Shown here one piece after another: positions 19,410 through 28,206 of a DNA stretch of 64,000 nucleotides. The notes under the pieces were generated by a model, which was not told where the DNA came from, ran no database searches, and saw only the letters and a list, made by a program, of their open reading frames with translations. The position numbers and the translations under genes are program-made. Position 1 is the stretch's first letter. Each line of letters begins with the position of its first letter. The stretch comes from Alkalispirochaeta americana (lineage in GTDB: Bacteria; Spirochaetota; Spirochaetia; DSM-27196; Alkalispirochaetaceae). The stretch is from NCBI RefSeq assembly GCF_900156105.1, contig NZ_FTMS01000013.1:56709-120708 (forward strand), given 5' to 3'.

Positions 19410-19429
19410 AACGAGGAGAAATATACGAA

Positions 19430-20944
19430 CTAGACCGGCTCCCTGCCAAGCAACCGGTCGGCGCCGGAGGCCCGGAAGGAAAGAGCCTCCCGGAGATCCC
19501 CGGCAGTCACCGAGGGGCGATCCTCCAGGTCGGCAATGGTCCGGGCCACGGCACGGACCGATGCAGCAGCCCGATCGGAGAGTTCCAGCCGCCGCATCGA
19601 TTCCTGAAGGAGGGATCGAAGTGGCGAGGAGAGAGGGAATGCGTCGCCGGCCCCTTCGGGAGAAATCAGCCCGTTTCTGGGATCTCCCATGACAGAATGT
19701 CGGCGATCCCGGGAAAAGCGCAGCTTCTGGCGTTCAATCGCGGCGTGAACTCTCAGTTTCAGTTCGTCCTGTGCCGGAGCGTTCAGGGAGGATCCCTCGT
19801 AATCGGTTTTCACCCGCAGATCAACCCGGTCCAACAGGGCAGAACCGATACGGCGCCAGTAGCGGGATATTTCCTGAAGGCTGCACATGCATCGCCCCTG
19901 ATTGCGTCCCAGCTGACCGCAAGGACAAAGATTGCTGGTCATAACAAGCTGAAACGCTGCAGGAAACACCTCGATTCGGCCAGCACGGCTTATGGTAACC
20001 GATCGACCTTCCACGGGTTCACGGAGCGCCTGGAGCACCTGGGGCCGAAACTCTGTGGCTTCGTCGAGGACAAGGACTCCCCGATGCGCCAGGCTTGCTT
20101 CACCAGGAAGGCAGGATCGGCCGCCTCCCAGCAGCCCCTCCAGAGAGGCTCCGTGGTGCGGCATTCTCAAGGGAGGATCTTCAAAGGACCGTTCGCTCTC
20201 AAGACCCCGCATGGAATAGATCCGCGCCACCTCCACCGATGCCAACGGGGATAGGGGCGGCAACAATGAGGGGATTCTCCTGGCGGTCATGGTCTTTGCG
20301 CTTCCCGGAGGGCCAAAAAAGAGCAGGTTGTGAAAACCCGCCGCACCAATGGCAGCCGCGCGTTTCAATAGAGGCTGGCCGTTGATATCGTCCATGGTCA
20401 TCCGGGGCGCCTGATCTTCCCTCCGGGTCACCGGGGGATCGACCCGGCGGAGCCCCTCCGACAAGAGCTCCTGCAGAGAATCAACTGCAAAGAGATCCCC
20501 TGCCACGCGGCCGAGTCCTTCAAGACCACCCACCGCTGCCGAGGGAACCACCACTGACCCTATTTGACGATCCCCGGCGGCAAGAACCGCCGAGAGGGTG
20601 CCCCGCACGGCAATGCACCTGCCTTGGAGAGATATTTCTCCTGCTGCGAGAACGTCTCCGGGCAGGGTGACCTGTCCCGTCTCGGCAAGAAGAGCCAGCG
20701 CAATAGGAAGATCAAAACCCGCCCCTGTTTTGGGGATTTCCGCCGGAGAAAGGCTCACCAGTATGCGATCTCCGGGATAGATGAATCCGCTGTTGCGCAG
20801 GGCAATTCGCACCCGCTCGCGGGACTCTCTCACCTCGTTGGAGGGAAGCCCCACAATATCCATGCCAGGCAGACCCCGGCGAACATCGACCTCAACACGA
20901 ACAACCTCCCCACGGGCACCGTAGGGAGAAAAACCGTACACCAT
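19430..20944 (-). CDS. comM: ComM / YifB-type AAA+ ATPase
   Basis: Mg-chelatase-like AAA+ protein. The family member ComM in Vibrio is a hexameric branch-migration helicase for natural transformation. It has 504 residues. An N-terminal Lon-protease-like domain (about 1-170; VRRGLPGMDIVGLPSNEVRESRERVR) precedes the AAA+ core with Walker A FFGPPGSAKTM, Walker B GVLVLDEATEF, the zinc cluster NLCPCGQ...CMC and sensor ALLDRVDLRV. The ATG at 20944 has GGAGGG just upstream, and the next residues (VYGFSPYGARGEVV) match the family start. It lies 72 bp downstream of rnhA. Confidence 0.94.
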   Translation of the reverse strand: MVYGFSPYGARGEVVRVEVDVRRGLPGMDIVGLPSNEVRESRERVRIALRNSGFIYPGDRILVSLSPAEIPKTGAGFDLPIALALLAETGQVTLPGDVLAAGEISLQGRCIAVRGTLSAVLAAGDRQIGSVVVPSAAVGGLEGLGRVAGDLFAVDSLQELLSEGLRRVDPPVTRREDQAPRMTMDDINGQPLLKRAAAIGAAGFHNLLFFGPPGSAKTMTARRIPSLLPPLSPLASVEVARIYSMRGLESERSFEDPPLRMPHHGASLEGLLGGGRSCLPGEASLAHRGVLVLDEATEFRPQVLQALREPVEGRSVTISRAGRIEVFPAAFQLVMTSNLCPCGQLGRNQGRCMCSLQEISRYWRRIGSALLDRVDLRVKTDYEGSSLNAPAQDELKLRVHAAIERQKLRFSRDRRHSVMGDPRNGLISPEGAGDAFPLSSPLRSLLQESMRRLELSDRAAASVRAVARTIADLEDRPSVTAGDLREALSFRASGADRLLGREPV

Positions 20945-21015
20945 GAACCCTCCAGAAGTCCTGCCAGTATGGACCAGCGGCAGCCCTCCACGGGTCAAGA
21001 CGGTTCAGGGAACGC

Positions 21016-21471
21016 TCACGCTTGTCCCTTGCCAAGGATAGCTTTCTGGACGAGCTCGTCACAGGATTCGTTGTAGTGGTCGCCGGCGTGCCCCTTGACC
21101 CACTCCCATTGGGGGGAGACCTCCCCGTTCAGGGCATCCAGCTTTTGCCAGAGATCGACATTCTTCACAGGTTGCTTTGCAGCCGTGCGCCAGCCGTTCC
21201 TGCGCCACCGATGAATCCAGTCGGTGATGCCCTGGCGTACATACTGGCTGTCAGTACGCACGAGACAGCTCTGGAACTCTCCACGGGTTTTGTAATCTTC
21301 AAGCCCCTGTATGACCGCCGTCAGCTCCATGCGGTTATTTGTCGTAGCCGGATCATACCCGGAATCGAAGGAGACCACCTCGCCCCCGTCGATTGTCATG
21401 TAGTAGGCCCACCCACCAGGCCCGGGATTCCCGTGACATCCTCCGTCGGTATAAATAACAATTTTCTCCAT
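21016..21471 (-). CDS. rnhA: Ribonuclease HI
   Basis: Cleaves the RNA strand of RNA-DNA hybrids. It has 151 residues. The catalytic residues align with E. coli Asp10, Glu48, Asp70, His124 and Asp134: Asp9 (IYTDGGCHGNPGPGGW), Glu49 (NNRMELTAV), Asp74 (VRTDSQYV), His128 (KGHAGD) and Asp138 (CDEL). The ATG at 21471 has GGAG eight bases upstream and a TTGAAT-16-TATACT promoter. It is the first gene of the long minus-strand block and shares a 61-bp AT-rich divergent promoter region with the HsdS-like gene. Confidence 0.97.
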   Translation of the reverse strand: MEKIVIYTDGGCHGNPGPGGWAYYMTIDGGEVVSFDSGYDPATTNNRMELTAVIQGLEDYKTRGEFQSCLVRTDSQYVRQGITDWIHRWRRNGWRTAAKQPVKNVDLWQKLDALNGEVSPQWEWVKGHAGDHYNESCDELVQKAILGKGQA

Positions 21472-21532
21472 AAATAAAACTCCAAAGTATATATTGACAA
21501 TAAATTAATTCAAACGTTATCATGTAAGTGCG
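21472..21532. promoter_or_regulatory. Overlapping divergent promoters of rnhA and the HsdS-like gene
   Basis: A strongly AT-rich 61-bp gap in a GC-rich genome. Minus strand: TTGAAT (21513-21508), 16-bp spacer, TATACT (21491-21486) for rnhA. Plus strand: TTGACA (21494-21499), 18-bp spacer, TATCAT (21518-21523), only nine bases before the ATG at 21533. The two polymerase sites overlap, so the genes may compete for transcription. Confidence 0.65.
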
Positions 21533-22156
21533 ATGGAAATTTCTACACACACCCAATTATCTGATGAATCGGCCTGGTCCCCCCTCTCGCATCATGCCCA
21601 GGTATTGCGAGCACCTCTTTTCAAGTCGGAATCAACCCAGGGGAGTCATATCTTTCACGTAATATCGATCATGGATTTTCCTCCTGCAGGCTACCTGCCC
21701 GAACCGGCACGGACCGTGTCCTTGCCCACCGGGGCAGAACGCGCCCGGCAGTATACCGTAAAGCCCTATGATGTGCTGATTACTGCCGTAGGAACAATCG
21801 GACAGATTACTATCGTGCCCGAGAAGTGTCCTGATAACTGGATACCTGCCACCAATATGTTTGTGGTGCGTTTCCGGGAGAACCAGAAAGACAAGGGCCG
21901 CGCCTACTACGGACTCATGAAAAGCGACTTTGGAGCCAGGATTTTGCAAGAGCTCTCCCACGGAAGCAGCATAAAACTCATCTCAAAGAAAGCCTTCTCC
22001 CGAGTCCCGCTGCCTCCCTGCACGGACGACCTCCTGGCCTACTTCATCACTCTCTGGGAACAACAGGAAGACCTCTACACGCGGAGCCAGAAGCTTCTCC
22101 AAGAGGCACTGCAAGTCTACCAGGCCGTCCCGGAGCTGGCAAGAAAGGGCGCTTAG
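21533..22156 (+). CDS. Orphan type I restriction specificity (HsdS)-like protein, single target-recognition domain
   Basis: A 207-residue protein resembling half of a type I S subunit. Residues about 70-130 (YDVLITAVGTIGQITIVPE, then NWIPATNMFVVRF) match the central part of an HsdS target-recognition domain. ISKKAFSRVPLPPCTDDLL matches the end of such a domain, and about 165-205 form a helical, coiled-coil-like tail as in HsdS spacer helices. Complete S subunits carry two such domains in about 400 residues. No hsdM or hsdR is nearby, so the protein is either a half-subunit acting with a distant system or a remnant. The ATG has no ribosome site. The TAG stop interlocks with the stop codon of the convergent repeat-protein gene. 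Confidence 0.55.
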   Translation: MEISTHTQLSDESAWSPLSHHAQVLRAPLFKSESTQGSHIFHVISIMDFPPAGYLPEPARTVSLPTGAERARQYTVKPYDVLITAVGTIGQITIVPEKCPDNWIPATNMFVVRFRENQKDKGRAYYGLMKSDFGARILQELSHGSSIKLISKKAFSRVPLPPCTDDLLAYFITLWEQQEDLYTRSQKLLQEALQVYQAVPELARKGA

Positions 22157-25100
22157 ACAGGAACAGCCCCGGGAAAGATCTCTGTCTCCCGACAAAGGTC
22201 TTTCAGGGTGTTGTGTTTCTGCAAAAACCCCACCATGAGGTATCGCTGACGCTCGCGGGATTGCAGGGGAAGCAATAGCCAACTGTGGACCGGGGGAAAG
22301 TGCTCCCCGAAGGAAACCCCTGAAAAATCCCGATACTCCCGCAGATTCTGCTTCAGGAGGAGAACTCTCCGGTGCGGAAAGATACACTGCGCCAGATCGC
22401 ACTCTGGTTCCAGACGAAAGTCGTCACTCCAGTCTTCAGGGAGGCCAAGGGAGAAGCTGCTTGTAATTGAGTTGTCGTCTCCCGCTTCCAGAACCGTGGC
22501 AGCCCGGGCGTTCCAGATCCGTGTAAGCTTGACCAGTTGCCGATAGACCTGACGAACCTCGGCATCCCCTTCCTCGAGAGAAGCGCTGAACTCAAACCCA
22601 TTCGCCCCCAGTCGGAGAGGCGCATCCGGAATATCACCTCTTCGAGCGGCATGGTCCACTCCTGAATCGGAATCCTCCAGGATGTCTTCAAAACTGAGAT
22701 CTCCGAAGGCGTTTCCAAACAGAGCATCGATAGTCTCGACATGGCGGTGATTCACAATTTGATCTACCAGCTTGTGGAGCAGGCGATCTTCCCGGGAGGA
22801 TGCTCCTTCGCCATGGTACGCTTCTGACTGGATGTGAACCAGACCATCGCGTTCGCCAATCACCTGAACCCAGGAGGTATTGAGATTTACAAACTCCTCC
22901 AGTTCGACAGCCTGGTGCGTGAGAGTATTAGCGGCCCCCCGGATTCGGGCTCCACCGGATTCAGCTTCATCGGCTTCACTCGTGTTCTTCCCGAACCGTC
23001 CTTCGCTCTCGGGAAAAACGGTTGTTGCCGGGGCTGCACGGCCTGAAAAAGAGAAGTTGAATCCCAGAAAGGGGCTGCCCGAAGGGCTTAATTCCTCGGC
23101 CTCCAGAACTTCCTCATCATCTTCGATGACATCAATTTCCTGAACTTCTCCCAGCTCTTCGAGGTCATCGACCTCGAGGGGTTCCTCGGGACCTTCATCA
23201 CCGGCAGGCAGGATTTCCGGCAGGTCTTCATCCGTTTCAAGAGACTCCTGCGGTGCGGGGAACCCTGTGGTATATGTCTCTTCTTCCCGCTCTTCTTCCC
23301 GAAATTCCTCCCCGGATGATTCCTCAAGGACCGTTTTCAGGATCGGAAAAAGCTCCTGCGGAGGCTCACCCTGCGGTCCCTGGCCGGGATTTTCCCAATA
23401 CTCCTGGATTGGGCTACCCTGTTCTGTCAGACCTTCATGGATTACTGCGGCGAGAGGTGCTTTGGTTTTTTTCGGGGGTTCAAGCTCGTCTTCCGGCTCG
23501 AGTTCGTCTATCGTTTCGGCTTCCGGGGCCTCCCCGGGGACTGCCTCCTCGGTGTCAAGCTCTTCCAGGGGTTCCAGCTCATCCTCGGCATTCAGATCTT
23601 CCAGGGGTTCAAGCTCATCCTCGGTGTCCAGCTCTTCCAGGGATTCAGGCTCACCTTCGGAATCCAGCTCTTCCAGGGGTTCAAGCTCGTCCTCGATGTC
23701 CAGCTCTTCCAGGGGTTCAAGCTCGTCCTCGGTATCCAGCTCTTCCAGGGACTCAAGCTCACCTTCGGAATCCAGCTCTTCCAGGGGTTCAAGCTCATCC
23801 TCGGTGTCCAGCTCTTCCAGGGGTTCAAGCTCATCCTCGGTATCCAGCTCTTCCAGGGGTTCAAGCTCATCCTCGGTGTCCAGCTCTTCCAGGGGTTCGA
23901 GCTCGTCCTCGGTGTCCAGCTCTTCCAGGGGTTCGAGCTCGTCCTCGGCATCCAGCTCTTCCAGGGGTTCAAGCTCGTCCTCGGCATCCAGCTCTTCCAG
24001 GGATTCAAGCTCACCTTCGGAATCCAGCTCTTCCAGGGATTCAAGCTCGTCCTCCGGCTCGAGTTCGTCCACCGCTTCGGCTTCCGGGGCCTCCAGAGGT
24101 TCAACCTCATCCTCGGCATCCAGATCTTCCAGAGATTCGAGCTCTCCTTCGGAATCCAGCTCTTCCAGGGGTTCGAGCTCACCTTCGGAATCCAGCTCTT
24201 CCAGGGATTCAAGCTCGTCCTCCGGCTCGAGTTCGTCCACCGCTTCGGCTTCCGGGGCCTCCAGAGGTTCAACCTCATCCTCGGCATCCAGATCTTCCAG
24301 AGATTCGAGCTCTCCTTCGGAATCCAGCTCTTCCAGGGGTTCGAGCTCACCTTCGGAATCCAGCTCTTCCAGGGATTCAAGCTCGTCCTCCGGCTCGAGT
24401 TCGTCCACCGCTTCGGCTTCCGGGGCCTCCAGAGGTTCAACCTCATCCTCGGCATCCAGATCTTCCAGAGATTCGAGCTCTCCTTCGGAATCCAGCTCTT
24501 CCAGGGGTTCAAGCTCGTCCTCGGTGTCCAGCTCTTCCAGGGGTTCAAGCTCATCCTCGGTGTCCAGCTCTTCCAGAGGTTCGAGCTCGTCCTCGGCGTC
24601 CAGCTCTTCCAGGGATTCAACCTCATCCTCGGCGTCCAGCTCTTCCAGGGATTCAACCTCGTCCTCGGCGTCCAGCTCTTCCAGGGATTCAACCTCATCC
24701 TCGGAATCCAGCTCTTCCAGGGATTCAAGCTCGTCCTCGGCATCCATCTCTTCCACAGGTTCAAGCTCATCCTCGGAATCCAGCTCTTCCAGAGGTTCAA
24801 GCTCGTCCTCCGGCTCGAGTTCGTCCACCGCTTCGGCTTCCGGGGCCTCCTCTTTTCTGACCTTTCCGGCGGATTTTCTGGCAGGCACACTACCCTCAGA
24901 GGCCTCCCCTCCCCCGCTTGCTGAGGGAGCAAACCTGTGACGGGCAAGAGTTCTCTCAATAATTTCTTCAATCTGCTTCAAACTAAGCTGTTCGATCTGA
25001 ACAGCCCCACCACCACCGCCAGACCGGGGCCCCATGAGCTGGTACAGTTCGTCCCAATTCCGCTCAAAATCCTGTTCGACCCGGACCCGCTCCTCTTCCT

Positions 25101-26196
25101 TTAACTTCCCGATACCCCGACGCAATTCGGCCTCTATCCGCTGGCGCCGGCTATCCAGTTCCCGTTTCCACATCTCGGGATTAACGACCCTTCCCTCCCG
25201 CAAATAATCCCGGACAACGGCTTGCTGAAAACGCCGAAAACGCTCCGCCACAACCACACTGGGATCCTGTCGTATGTTCAGAATCAGATAGCACCCCAGG
25301 AACGCCGCCATGAAGACTGCTCCCAGAAGAATCAGTTGTAACGGACGATCCATGGACAGATCGCTTTCGTTCAGGAGAAGCACCAGAGACGGAAGGGAGC
25401 GATCGGCCTCCAGCCGTTCCAGGGCATAGCTTTCTCCCAAATGGCTTCGAAGTACGGGAAAGACCTCATCGTCTTCAAGAGCTCGATCGAGCGCGGCCAG
25501 ATCGTCCTGGTTGAAATGCCGCCGGGCATTCACCACAAGGTTCCCTGCCGGGGAAAGTCGGACTCGAGCAGAGGGAGGAATTATCCCTTCGGCCTGGAGG
25601 CGCCCGTAGAGTCCCGTCGTGCTTGCCCAGGCTATCAAGAGGCCTCTCGGCGCCCGGAAGGAATCCATTACAGGCACGAGAGCCCGCAGGGCAGGAGGGT
25701 CCGAAATCCATTCGATTCCCGAACGTTCCTCACCGGGATCAGGCACTCCCAAAGGAGGCTCCAGTTCTTCCGAAGCCCGATACTCCAGACGGGCATCGCT
25801 TCGGGCTCGCAGATCCTCCTGAAGAGTGCTGAACCAGAGGTCGCCTCGCTCGTTATCGATAATCCTGAGATAGTCAAATTCGGGGTATCTGTCAAAGAGA
25901 AGATCTACCGCTTCTGCCCGTGCTTCGATATCCTCCCGGCTCTGGTTCACACGGAAGACATTTTGCACCGTTGGAAGCGCAGCAAAGGACGACGCGGCAT
26001 CACGCAACTCCCGCTGATACTCTTGAGCCACAGAACGGGCTTCTTCCAGAAGCAGGATTGCGTTATCCCGCACCCGCTGATTGTAAAACCTCGCGTCCAG
26101 AAGATCAAAGAGGCCAGAATAGGCAGCTATAGCAAAGCCGGTGAAGAGAACCGTGGCGAGGAGCAAGCTGACAAGAACTTTCTGAACTACTTTCAT
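22153..26196 (-). CDS. Large membrane sensor-like protein with long acidic repeat region
   Basis: A 1347-residue protein I do not recognise as a named family. The N-terminal membrane helix (about 5-27) is followed by a putative extracytoplasmic region of 260 residues with Cache/sensor-like features (DYLRIIDNERGDLWFS, then a short LLNES) and a second helix (about 288-308). A cytosolic coiled-coil segment (about 320-440, RRQRIEAELRRGIGKLKEEERVRVEQD) leads to about 30 tandem 12-residue units of type ELD-x-E-DELEPLE (about 450-900), all acidic with Leu at fixed positions. A second acidic linker and a globular C-terminal domain (about 1070-1347) follow. It stands alone between convergent and upstream genes. 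No promoter with a consensus -35 was seen. Confidence 0.8.
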   Translation of the reverse strand: MKVVQKVLVSLLLATVLFTGFAIAAYSGLFDLLDARFYNQRVRDNAILLLEEARSVAQEYQRELRDAASSFAALPTVQNVFRVNQSREDIEARAEAVDLLFDRYPEFDYLRIIDNERGDLWFSTLQEDLRARSDARLEYRASEELEPPLGVPDPGEERSGIEWISDPPALRALVPVMDSFRAPRGLLIAWASTTGLYGRLQAEGIIPPSARVRLSPAGNLVVNARRHFNQDDLAALDRALEDDEVFPVLRSHLGESYALERLEADRSLPSLVLLLNESDLSMDRPLQLILLGAVFMAAFLGCYLILNIRQDPSVVVAERFRRFQQAVVRDYLREGRVVNPEMWKRELDSRRQRIEAELRRGIGKLKEEERVRVEQDFERNWDELYQLMGPRSGGGGGAVQIEQLSLKQIEEIIERTLARHRFAPSASGGGEASEGSVPARKSAGKVRKEEAPEAEAVDELEPEDELEPLEELDSEDELEPVEEMDAEDELESLEELDSEDEVESLEELDAEDEVESLEELDAEDEVESLEELDAEDELEPLEELDTEDELEPLEELDTEDELEPLEELDSEGELESLEDLDAEDEVEPLEAPEAEAVDELEPEDELESLEELDSEGELEPLEELDSEGELESLEDLDAEDEVEPLEAPEAEAVDELEPEDELESLEELDSEGELEPLEELDSEGELESLEDLDAEDEVEPLEAPEAEAVDELEPEDELESLEELDSEGELESLEELDAEDELEPLEELDAEDELEPLEELDTEDELEPLEELDTEDELEPLEELDTEDELEPLEELDTEDELEPLEELDSEGELESLEELDTEDELEPLEELDIEDELEPLEELDSEGEPESLEELDTEDELEPLEDLNAEDELEPLEELDTEEAVPGEAPEAETIDELEPEDELEPPKKTKAPLAAVIHEGLTEQGSPIQEYWENPGQGPQGEPPQELFPILKTVLEESSGEEFREEEREEETYTTGFPAPQESLETDEDLPEILPAGDEGPEEPLEVDDLEELGEVQEIDVIEDDEEVLEAEELSPSGSPFLGFNFSFSGRAAPATTVFPESEGRFGKNTSEADEAESGGARIRGAANTLTHQAVELEEFVNLNTSWVQVIGERDGLVHIQSEAYHGEGASSREDRLLHKLVDQIVNHRHVETIDALFGNAFGDLSFEDILEDSDSGVDHAARRGDIPDAPLRLGANGFEFSASLEEGDAEVRQVYRQLVKLTRIWNARAATVLEAGDDNSITSSFSLGLPEDWSDDFRLEPECDLAQCIFPHRRVLLLKQNLREYRDFSGVSFGEHFPPVHSWLLLPLQSRERQRYLMVGFLQKHNTLKDLCRETEIFPGAVPV
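23500..24850 (-). repeat. 36-bp tandem repeat array encoding acidic 12-residue units
   Basis: About 30 units of 36 bp. The plus strand reads cagctcttccagggg..., and each unit encodes variants of ELDTEDELEPLE, with Ser/Ala/Thr/Ile at position 4, Asp/Gly at 6 and Pro/Ser at 10. Five interspersed units encode APEAEAVDELEPEDELE or a close variant. The period is a multiple of three and no unit contains a stop in several frames, which creates long spurious open frames on the opposite strand. Confidence 0.95.
24083..24530 (-). repeat. 168-bp higher-order repeat within the acidic array
   Basis: The same 56-residue block starts at 24083, 24251 and 24419 on the plus strand, spaced exactly 168 bp. The first two copies look essentially identical in nucleotide sequence. 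The third copy diverges after about 90 bp. This points to recent unequal exchange or slippage. Confidence 0.9.
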
Positions 26197-26318
26197 CGCT
26201 ATTATCTACCCGCCACTTCAGATACCGCTCCAGACGCTACCCCGGATACCGGAGGATCTACTTCAAGGGTAGTATCAATCATCGGCGGGAACAACGTTTA
26301 CATTGACAGATTTTGAGG

Positions 26319-26741
26319 CTATTCCCCCAGCACAGTCACCACCAGGCGGCGCGGTCCTCCGTGATCACGAAATTCGCAGAGATATATTCCCTGCCACGTA
26401 CCCAGGACAAAGGCCCCTTCCCGCACGGGAATCGTCACACTGGACCCAACCAAAGAAGATTTGGCGTGGGCCGGCATATCATCAGAGCCTTCCAGAGTAT
26501 GGATATAGGAAGGATGGCCTTCCGGCACCAGCCGATCAAAAATGCCAGAGAAATCGTATCGCACATCGGGATCGGCATTTTCGTTCAGGGTCAGCCCGGC
26601 GCTGGTATGAAGGATCATCACCTGGGCAAGCCCCTGGCGAACCGGAGAGAGCCCGGAGATTCCCCTCTCCACCTCATGGGTGATTATATGGAACCCCCGG
26701 GGACGAGGTTTCAGGGTGACAAAATCCTGCACTATTCGCAT
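26319..26741 (-). CDS. YjbQ/UPF0047 family protein
   Basis: A 140-residue member of UPF0047, whose E. coli member YjbQ has weak thiamine-phosphate synthase activity in vivo but no settled physiological function. The family signature HTSAGLTLNENADPDV is complete. The C-terminal HAKSSLVGSSVTIPV and GTWQGIYLCEFRDHGGPR are equally conserved, with His and Asp/Glu residues thought to bind a metal. The start overlaps the end of the cytidylate-kinase-like gene by ten bases, so the two are co-translated. Confidence 0.92.
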   Translation of the reverse strand: MRIVQDFVTLKPRPRGFHIITHEVERGISGLSPVRQGLAQVMILHTSAGLTLNENADPDVRYDFSGIFDRLVPEGHPSYIHTLEGSDDMPAHAKSSLVGSSVTIPVREGAFVLGTWQGIYLCEFRDHGGPRRLVVTVLGE

Positions 26742-27265
26742 GAACGTTTATGCTCCAGGGCCTCCATGATGAGCGGAAGAATCTCCTCCGGCTTGTATTG
26801 TTCCGTGTCCACCACAAGATCGGCAAAATCCCAGGAGTCAATATCGATGTTGTAGAGTCTCACGTATCGGGCGTGGTCACGCCGATCCCGTTCCCGGGTT
26901 GCAGCCTGAACCGCCTCAAGATCGCCCCCCTCCCGCTGGTGAATTCGGGCGGATCGAACCTCCGGGCTGGCCCAGAGATAGACCTTGAGGTCAGCCTCCT
27001 GCAGGAGCCATATGGCCAGGCGCGAAGCGAGAACGCAACTTTGGGCCTGAGCCCGCTCCACCTGACGCTGATCCAGCAGTCTGTCCCAGGACTCATCCGA
27101 CTCGGCCCGGCGACACATCTCCTCGAAGGAAACCCCCTCTTCCTCGGCCATGGTGTGGAAGGTGTAATTGACAAGTTCGACCTGAAGCGTCTCCGCCAGG
27201 AGACGGCTCACGGTGGTATTTCCGCATCCGCTTTTTCCCGATATGGCGATTCGAAGTGGTTTCAT
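26732..27265 (-). CDS. Cytidylate kinase-like P-loop kinase
   Basis: A 177-residue nucleoside monophosphate kinase of the cytidylate-kinase-like (AAA_33/Cmk2) group. The P-loop is ISGKSGCGNTTVSRLLAE, with Asn in place of the usual Lys-adjacent residue. A lid-type arginine region (REGGDLEAVQAATRERDRRDHARYVRLYNID) and WDFADLVVDT near the end are typical of this group. It is smaller than classical Cmk (about 220 residues). GAGGAGA stands six bases before the ATG at 27265. The substrate is probably (d)CMP, but this is inferred from family membership only. Confidence 0.8.
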   Translation of the reverse strand: MKPLRIAISGKSGCGNTTVSRLLAETLQVELVNYTFHTMAEEEGVSFEEMCRRAESDESWDRLLDQRQVERAQAQSCVLASRLAIWLLQEADLKVYLWASPEVRSARIHQREGGDLEAVQAATRERDRRDHARYVRLYNIDIDSWDFADLVVDTEQYKPEEILPLIMEALEHKRSCE

Positions 27266-27294
27266 TTTTCTCTCCTCATCATCTCTCCTCAGTA

Positions 27295-27348
27295 TTCAAT
27301 ATTCCGGAATTGTTCAAGATTACGGAATTATTCAACATTACGGATCTG
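27295..27348. repeat. Three imperfect 18-bp tandem units
   Basis: Units at 27295-27312, 27313-27330 and 27331-27348, pattern ttcaa-n-att-n-cggaattn. The second unit contains the stop codon of yicC and the third encodes its last residues. Confidence 0.8.
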
Positions 27349-28194
27349 CTCTCTCAAAGCCTCCACGGCGTCCTTTGCTTCCACCACAGCGGTCTGAACC
27401 ACCGAGAGGATTGTCTTGCTTCCCGTGGTGTTAATTTCGCGGTTCATCTCCTGACAGATAAAGTCCAGACGTTTACCTTGGGGCCCGTTCCCATCCAGGA
27501 GCTCCCGGAAGGTCCTGATGTGGCTGTGAAGACGGGAAATTTCCTCGCTTGTGGAGTGACGAAGGATCAGAGCTGCCGTCTCGGCATAGATCCGCTGCTC
27601 CTCTGCCTCGTCACCCAGAACGTCACGAAACTTGTCACGCACGGTTTGAAAGATCACCTGTTCCACCTCACCGGCATGGCGTTCAAAAATTTCAGCGCAC
27701 CGCGATACCCGCTCCAGGTGCCTGGCCATATCTGTTGCTGTGGCAGATCCCTCACTGCGACGGGTCTCGTTCCATCGATCCAGCGTCTCCTCAAGGACAG
27801 ATACAACCTCCCGGGCCGCATCATCCTGGTCAAAGGAACGCTCGGTATGGACAACGCCCTCAAAAGCAAGGATGTCAGCGTATGAAGGCTCCCGAGAAAG
27901 CCCCGCCCTGTTCCGGATTTCTTCCAGGGCAGAACGGGCCGCCTCAACGGCGCGGGGATCGACACGGACCTGAAGCTTCTGATCATGCTCCTGGAGACGC
28001 ACCGCCACCTCCACCTTGCCCCGGGCCGCAACGCTACTTACCAGGGCCTTTATATTTGGTTCCAGAAAGGAGAGGTAGGCAGGAAGGGAAGTGTATACTT
28101 CAAGGTAGCGATTATTTACGCTCCGAACCTCCACCGAACAGGACCGTTCCCGGCTGTGACGTTCCACCGTTGCGTAGCCTGTCATGCTCTTCAT
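27328..28194 (-). CDS. yicC: YicC/YloC family endoribonuclease
   Basis: A 288-residue YicC family protein; YicC homologues have been shown to be endoribonucleases that act on small RNAs or mRNA. The N-terminus MKSMTGYATVER is diagnostic, followed by VEVRSVNNRYLEV. The C-terminal block EEISRLHSHIRTFRELL, then GKRLDFICQEMNREINTTGSK is the conserved catalytic region. GAGGAGA lies seven bases ahead of the ATG. It is 12 bp downstream of murC. Confidence 0.95.
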   Translation of the reverse strand: MKSMTGYATVERHSRERSCSVEVRSVNNRYLEVYTSLPAYLSFLEPNIKALVSSVAARGKVEVAVRLQEHDQKLQVRVDPRAVEAARSALEEIRNRAGLSREPSYADILAFEGVVHTERSFDQDDAAREVVSVLEETLDRWNETRRSEGSATATDMARHLERVSRCAEIFERHAGEVEQVIFQTVRDKFRDVLGDEAEEQRIYAETAALILRHSTSEEISRLHSHIRTFRELLDGNGPQGKRLDFICQEMNREINTTGSKTILSVVQTAVVEAKDAVEALREQIRNVE

Positions 28195-28206
28195 AGAGTT
28201 ATCTCC

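Noticed and set aside
23500..24850. CRISPR array, since the 36-bp period equals a common CRISPR repeat length
   Set aside because: Units are contiguous without spacers, vary at codon-like positions and encode one protein. No cas genes are near.
23253..24940. Long plus-strand open frames (three frames) and another minus frame in the repeat region
   Set aside because: The 36-bp period is a multiple of three and lacks stops in these frames. Only the minus frame of 22153-26196 continues into non-repetitive, membrane-anchored and globular domains.
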